From positions 186,001 through 250,000 of the forward strand of contig MCFE01000007.1 in the NCBI GenBank assembly GCA_002104905.1: DNA of 64,000 nucleotides, given 5' to 3'. Under the pieces are notes generated by a model. It was not told the DNA's origin. It ran no database searches and saw only the letters and a program-made list of their open reading frames with translations. Shown one piece after another: positions 58,866 through 64,000 of this stretch. The position numbers were made by a program, and so were the translations under genes. The stretch comes from Basidiobolus meristosporus CBS 931.73 (Eukaryota > Basidiobolomycota > Basidiobolomycetes > Basidiobolales > Basidiobolaceae). The first letter of the stretch is position 1. Every line of letters begins with the position of its first letter.

Positions 58866-59401
58866 TTAGGCAAGGTTGTAGAGCACCATCAAAAGACCGG
58901 AAACAAGAGTAGCGGCCTGCACGGAGAGGGAGCTACCAGTATTGGACTTGGTGACGGGGTCATCCTTGTGAAGATCGTACCATTTACAGGTGGAAGGATA
59001 AAGCGTGGCATATTGCATCTGGTCATCACTGCTGCAAGAGCTCATGCACAGACCGGCGTCCTTCATGAATGTCATACGTCTTGGGCCTTGCTTGCATTCA
59101 AGCTCGAGGGAATTGATGAAATCAGAGCTCTTGGGATCCCTGGTGTATTCCGCCATGAGGCCCTTTCCAGCTTTCTACGAATACAAGGGTCAACAGGAGG
59201 GAAGCTGGGAAAGCAAATGGGCTAACTTACGATGTTACAATTTTCTATGCACTGAGGCATGGGACTGACAGGATATGCACCACTGTAGTCGTAATCACCA
59301 GCAGTACTGTTGGTGGCAGGATGCTCGAAGCCACCCTTTTCGTCAGCAAGGGCCAAACCAGAGAAAGAGGCAAGAGCAACGAGGAGAGCAGCAAAACGCA
59401 T
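58866..59401 (-). CDS. Secreted Cys-rich protein, probably GPI-anchored
   Basis: Two exons, 59231-59401 and 58866-59174, are joined in phase 0 over a 56-nt intron (gtaagt donor, cgtag acceptor) and encode 159 residues. A signal peptide (MRFAALLVALASFSGLALA) is followed by an acidic spacer and a Cys-containing core with QCIENCN, LECKQGPRR, LCMSSCSSDD and STCKWYD, giving seven cysteines. The C-terminus has small residues (SNTGSS) followed by a hydrophobic stretch (VQAATLVSGLLMVLYNLA) ending the protein, as in GPI-anchor signals. It resembles fungal surface Cys-rich proteins only in general layout; I cannot assign a family. TATA box 47 bp upstream. Confidence 0.8.
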
Positions 59402-62400
59402 TTTAGAATATTACAAGGTGGATGTTGGTTTGAAGGCGCCGTATTTCGCTTATATACTGAACAGGGGCTCGCCTACGGATTCTGCTTGCCGAGTACCACC
59501 CAGTAGAGGATCAGAAAGTTCGGTGGGATTTTTGTAGAACAGTGAAGTTTTAGAAATCACCCAAAATGGACCGTACACCTGCCGGGGTGAGGAAAGTTGG
59601 CCACAATCCTGGAGAAATTTTGCGTGTGGTTTGTCTATCGCTCAAGAGAGGCCGGATCTGATTGGGCATGGGAGAGGTGGCCAAAAATGGAAAGATCGAG
59701 ATTGCAACAAGAAGAAGAAATATCTGATAAACTTATCAGATTTATCACTTTGGTAACAATGTAGTGGTGAATGCCATGAGGGTATTCTCCGTCAAGTTAA
59801 GGTGTAACACAAATTTGTGCACGCCAATCATTTGTGAAACATCAAAATTTAGTATTATGTGAGATAGAGTTCTACAGCTTTCGAACGAACGCTAGCTATT
59901 CACCCGTTTAATCCGATTCACCATTCTTCCGTCAACCAACTCCACCGCAGATCGATTTCATCTTCGATATACACTGGTATCTACTTTACTCTCATGAACC
60001 ATGTCAGCCATTCTCAACCACTGGCAACTCTCATTAGATGTACCTGCTCGGCTAAAGCTGTAGTGGTCGGTCAGTAAGTGTGTGTGCCATTGAGCCCATA
60101 TAAGTTAATGCCTGACTCCTCGCATATATCGTCAACAGGAAATGAATCTTTGTCGATCGATTTTTAATTGGGGTGCTAGAATCTTGATATTATGCGTATC
60201 GAAGGAATTCCTAACTTTTGAATGTTTTATGATATCATGGTAGATGATTTCCTTTGTATTAGGAGCACTAGATTATCGATTAACCACCTACTCATGATTA
60301 ATTTATTCCGCTTAGAAAACGATTGAGGGTGCTAAATTGGATTAGTGATGGCTCGTCTTCAATTTTGTCTACACCTCAAAGCATCAAAGAATTGTAGTTA
60401 GAATATTATCTCGTAGTGTGGTTTGGGGACTTCCAAGGATTTACCAGAGCTCTGCAAAGGCTAGCGAAGTAGAATGCTCGTTGATATACTACTACTTGAT
60501 GTGCATGGTGGAAGTTTCTTCAATAACACCCATTCCATATCAATAATGATTGAATGCATTTCATCACTATCTAGATTTGTTGTCCAATGCACTATGATTG
60601 CAAATCATGTGCATGTAATACTTATGTATTGCACCTAAGCTCTGAAAATTTATCAGACAAAATCAGCTTTATCTGTATATACTATATTAATCAAATAACT
60701 CACTATATATGCACAGTTCTCCTAAACAAACACTCGAATACTGCCATCCTTATATGTCTATATTAATACTACTTGTAAAGTCAGACAGTATTAGGAACTT
60801 CAAAACTAATAGTGCTACCACCGATTTAAAAAAATGCTCCTGGAGGCTGTGTACAGAGGTATGTTTATCAATTCTAAAGATCAGTAGATATCCAACAACT
60901 AAAGCAGAAGCCAATATTCAGTATTCCAACAGTTTAGTAAATTGTAATACAATAACTTCGATGCCAAGCTAAATTATTTCACCAGCGGCTTCATAGCCCT
61001 CGCCCTAGCTCAAACTATACCCAGCCATTATTCAGTATAAATTAAAGACCTGTAAATGGTACTTGCCCTTTGCATTTATATGAGCTTCAAGTTAGTAAGT
61101 CATCTTATTTCATACTAATACACATTTTATGGGTTGATGCAACACATAATGGACAGGAGTGTTCCTCACTACTGCTGTCCAACCCGTATTGAGAGTAGTA
61201 CAATATTTCACTTTTTCAGGTCATTCCGGTACAAACAAATAACCACACCATCAAAATATATATGCATACTCTGACCGAATGATTGAGCTTGAAGTTCTTT
61301 GGATTCTAAGAATCCTTTGGAATGTTGTCTAGTATTCTGGTTCTCAAATTCAATACTGAATGATAAATTCCTAGAAGTTTCTGATGGATATCCTAGGAAA
61401 AATATCCTAAACCATGCTAAGCCTACAACTTCTATTAGAGTGTTGTATTTTATGAGACAGGTAGGCATTTAGCTACACAATCCATATACAATCTGCGAGT
61501 CCAACCTGAAGACCCGCCTTATCATACCGACACCCACAGGGTGGTGGGATTCCTAAGCTTCCTGAGACTCTCTCTAAAGCCGTCCCTAATCGCATCACTT
61601 TTCAGTCATCAACAGAGAACAGCCTCCAATATATGGTCGACTTTGGGATAATTTCAGGTTATCAAACAGTGCATGAGTACCAGTATGTTTGTATGTTGAT
61701 ACCACCATAGATGGCATCACTTGAGAGGAGATTTGATGGAGTGTATAGGGCGGGTTTCGATTTCGCCACCTCCAAAGATTACGTTTCGGTACTAATCAAG
61801 GGATATGCCAAAGGGGAGAGGAAAGAAGGAGCTTCCACAAGGAAAATTTTCATAATTTGCACGTCGGATGAGTTAATCTGTCACCGACTCTGTGTATCTA
61901 CGACCGCCAAACCATCTCAAATCCTAGGAAGGTGGGTACTCGCCCTTACGTATAGGTGTTCAACCGATTATCTGACTATCGAATTCCAAATTCCTATTTA
62001 TGTAAAGGCTACTCAATCAGGAGGGAACTCCGGTGTGACCAGCTGTTGGCCTCATGATATGCTACCCAATGGACCGCATGGAGTGGCCTCGCTTCAAGCA
62101 ATCATGGCCAAAACACTTGAACCATACTGGGGTTAGGGAGGAGGGATTTTGGAGAGCATTAGGAGACTGGACTGGTACCAAAGGCCGTTACACTCATCCC
62201 CTTTTTTAATTACCATTGCGTTTCTACTGCTGGTTCCAAAACAAGAACCGAACACATTGGTTACTTATGTCGTGCAACGGGTGGTGGTAGTGGTTGACCA
62301 AGTGATCAGTCAACATCGGCGATCGCCGTTGGTACATAGGGAGTGGAAGACTGATCGCTTGGATCGCTGACATCCTGCTGGGTCTGCCACCAGGACCAAT

Positions 62401-64000
62401 ATAGAGGTAGCTCGGAGGCATTTGCACACGGTCGAATCAAATGACTCTACCAGCAATGATCCCCATGTCGCACAAGGGTATTTTGGGGCCAGTTGGACAA
62501 CTAGTACACTCAATATGTATGTGGTTACCAGATCATATTGAACCTTGCTTGAGCTATATCATCTTATTGGTTCCGCTAAATGTCCCAACCGCGTATTTTC
62601 ATGTACCAAATCCAGACATGGATCATCCATGCTCGAACCAGGAAGCAAAGGAGGTTGATGAGTAGCTCAAACAACTTCCAGCTGCGCAGTGGTAGCATAA
62701 TGGCGTTGACTATATCGCTTTTGGGTCAGATGTTACAAAAGCGGTGGTGCCTAGCAGCCTCGAGGGCCCCATTCATTGAATGGATCTTGGGTGTCGAAAA
62801 CAGCAAGTACATGTTCCGGCCGGGTTCCTCGAGAACGATACATCCCGACCCGCTCGCGGTAACGAAGCGTATCCAACACCAGGTCTAGGCTTGGGAAGCC
62901 TTTGTGAGGTTGTACAAGGTGATGCTAAGGGGTCTTTGGAATAGTCATTCGTCCAATCCACAATTGGATGGTTTTGGCGGGTCAGTGATTGTCACAGGAT
63001 ATCCAATTTTCCAGGAGATTTCAAAAATTCTTCACAACCGGTTTGTTGAACCATCCTCTGGCGATCCATTGGGGGTAGGGATGATCTCTACCAAAAACAC
63101 AGTGGAGGGTGCACGCCAAAGAATACCTGATTCTGCTTAATCTTACCGACAAGGTGGTCGGATTACTCGTAGGCCATTCAATGATTGGATCCTATTCAGA
63201 AGTTATTTGCTGTATCTCTCGCTTCATTGATAGATGCCTCCAGGTCGGATTTACCCATCCATACTGGCGCATATTTGGCTTCCATTTCGTAGCATCGCCA
63301 CCTCATGAGGTCCCCGAATTCACCTCAAATCTACAACCACGCTTCCCTGTCGTTTTCAAGGGTTGGCGGGTTAAGCAAGCTCTCGAATACAGTAGTGAGG
63401 AGGAAGAAAATGTGTAGTAAACTGGCCATGAGCAATTGGATTTGAGCACACGACAATTAATAATGAACAAAATTGCAAATCATCATTCTGGTTTCTGCCG
63501 CAATCAGTAATTTTAGCATGCGGCCGATCTTCAGCATTGACTGGTGTCCGCCGAAGTCATTAGCGGCATCCCTTGGTTGTTGGGGATTCACACAGCCATT
63601 CTAGAACCACATGTAGCTATATTCCATTCACTTGTAAGCTAATACCTGCATCGGCTGGTTTTGATGGGGATCCCACTGTTGCTAGAAGCCACAGATGTAC
63701 TGTGACCCAAAATTCCCTATTCCGAACTATGTCCGATGACTTCGGCTCGTAGTGGCGTTGTTGCGATGCACAGGTAATTTCCACGCCACTTTACCACTTC
63801 ATCGCCCCTCAAGAGGCGCTGACTCCTCCCTTTTCGCCATGGTTTGAGCAGCCCATATATAAGCGGTCCTGGAAGGCAGCATTCCGATATTGATATCACC
63901 GCTCCAATACCCCAGAGTGTCAACCTATTAGATATTACGTGGGGGTATGATGTGGCCATAGGTGAGCTTCTTCTATGCAACATCCGCTTATGAAGTATCT
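59402..64000. other. Gene-poor terminal region, no recognised gene
   Basis: Frames at 61711-62136 (141 codons, plus) and 63109-63417 (102 codons, plus) are the longest, but contain no motif I recognise, no signal peptide and no splice context. They may be decayed mobile or duplicated sequence. The 60.2-61.4 kb part is strongly AT-rich. Promoter sequence of the Cys-rich gene lies at the left end. Confidence 0.4.
59449..59456 (-). promoter_or_regulatory. TATA box of the Cys-rich GPI-type gene
   Basis: The minus-strand sequence tatataag lies 47 bp upstream of the start codon. Confidence 0.6.

Noticed and set aside
61711-63417. Possible transposon coding region
   Set aside because: Two or three medium-length frames occur, but I recognise no transposase, integrase or reverse transcriptase motif and see no terminal repeats.
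1-64000. Search for tRNA genes
   Set aside because: Candidate TTCGA-type T-loops (for example near 10575, 42690 and 56372) lack matching acceptor and anticodon stems by eye, so none is reported. A covariance-model search would be decisive.

Overview
This window looks like nuclear DNA from a fungus, probably an early-diverging (non-Dikarya) lineage. The genes are well spaced and many are split by short GT-AG introns (roughly 50-100 nt). They include fungal markers: an APSES regulator, a Stf2/Tma10-like hydrophilin, a RasB/ras-2-type GTPase and a CBM19-like chitin-binding module. They also include genes that are rare in Dikarya, namely phenylalanine hydroxylase and a subtilisin-inhibitor-like protein. 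The lineage is inferred from gene content only; an Entomophthoromycotina or Basidiobolus-like origin would fit. I support about 23 genes or gene remnants; exon boundaries were set by hand from splice signals, reading phase and family motifs.

Layout. 1-3.3 kb: no gene seen. 3.4-5.7 kb: ankyrin-repeat plus DIL-domain protein. 7.5-8.6 kb: Ras GTPase in seven exons, one of only 2 nt. 11.9-13.0 kb: APSES DNA-binding protein. 13.9-15.7 kb (minus): secreted mucin-like repeat protein ending in a CBM19-like module. 19.1-20.4 kb: intronless phenylalanine hydroxylase. 21.6 kb: small His-rich secreted peptide. 22.8-23.2 kb (minus): saposin-like secreted protein. 25.4-27.2 kb: an unusual fusion of an Egalitarian-like winged helix, a degenerate DEDD exonuclease fold and a SpoIIIAA/Ycf45-type ATPase. 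27.8-28.9 kb: NmrA-like reductase. 29.5-30.5 kb (minus): proteasome beta2 subunit. 30.8-32.7 kb (minus): Cys-rich membrane protein and secreted kelch protein. 34.5-35.4 kb: C2H2 zinc-finger protein. 36.2-42.1 kb (minus): MitoPLD-like hydrolase, EME1/Mms4-like nuclease subunit and TMEM41-like VTT-domain protein. 43.2 kb: Stf2-like hydrophilin. 44.6-51.0 kb: a cluster of four paralogues of an LPMO-like secreted family (three intact, one truncated). 54.7-55.1 kb (minus): subtilisin-inhibitor-like protein. 58.9-59.4 kb (minus): Cys-rich, probably GPI-anchored protein. The rest, especially 51-54.6 kb, 55.1-58.8 kb and 59.4-64 kb, has no gene I can name, although some exon-like fragments occur.

Two themes stand out. 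First, about ten of the genes encode secreted or surface proteins (mucin/chitin-binding, LPMO-like, saposin, kelch, protease inhibitor, GPI and Cys-rich proteins), suggesting a cell-wall, polymer-degrading or host-interaction repertoire. Several have a TATA box only about 35-50 bp upstream of the start codon. Second, the LPMO-like cluster is evolving actively: its members share one intron position, carry very different C-terminal tails, and two of them share a 253-bp tract in inverted orientation that I read as identical, which looks like recent gene conversion.
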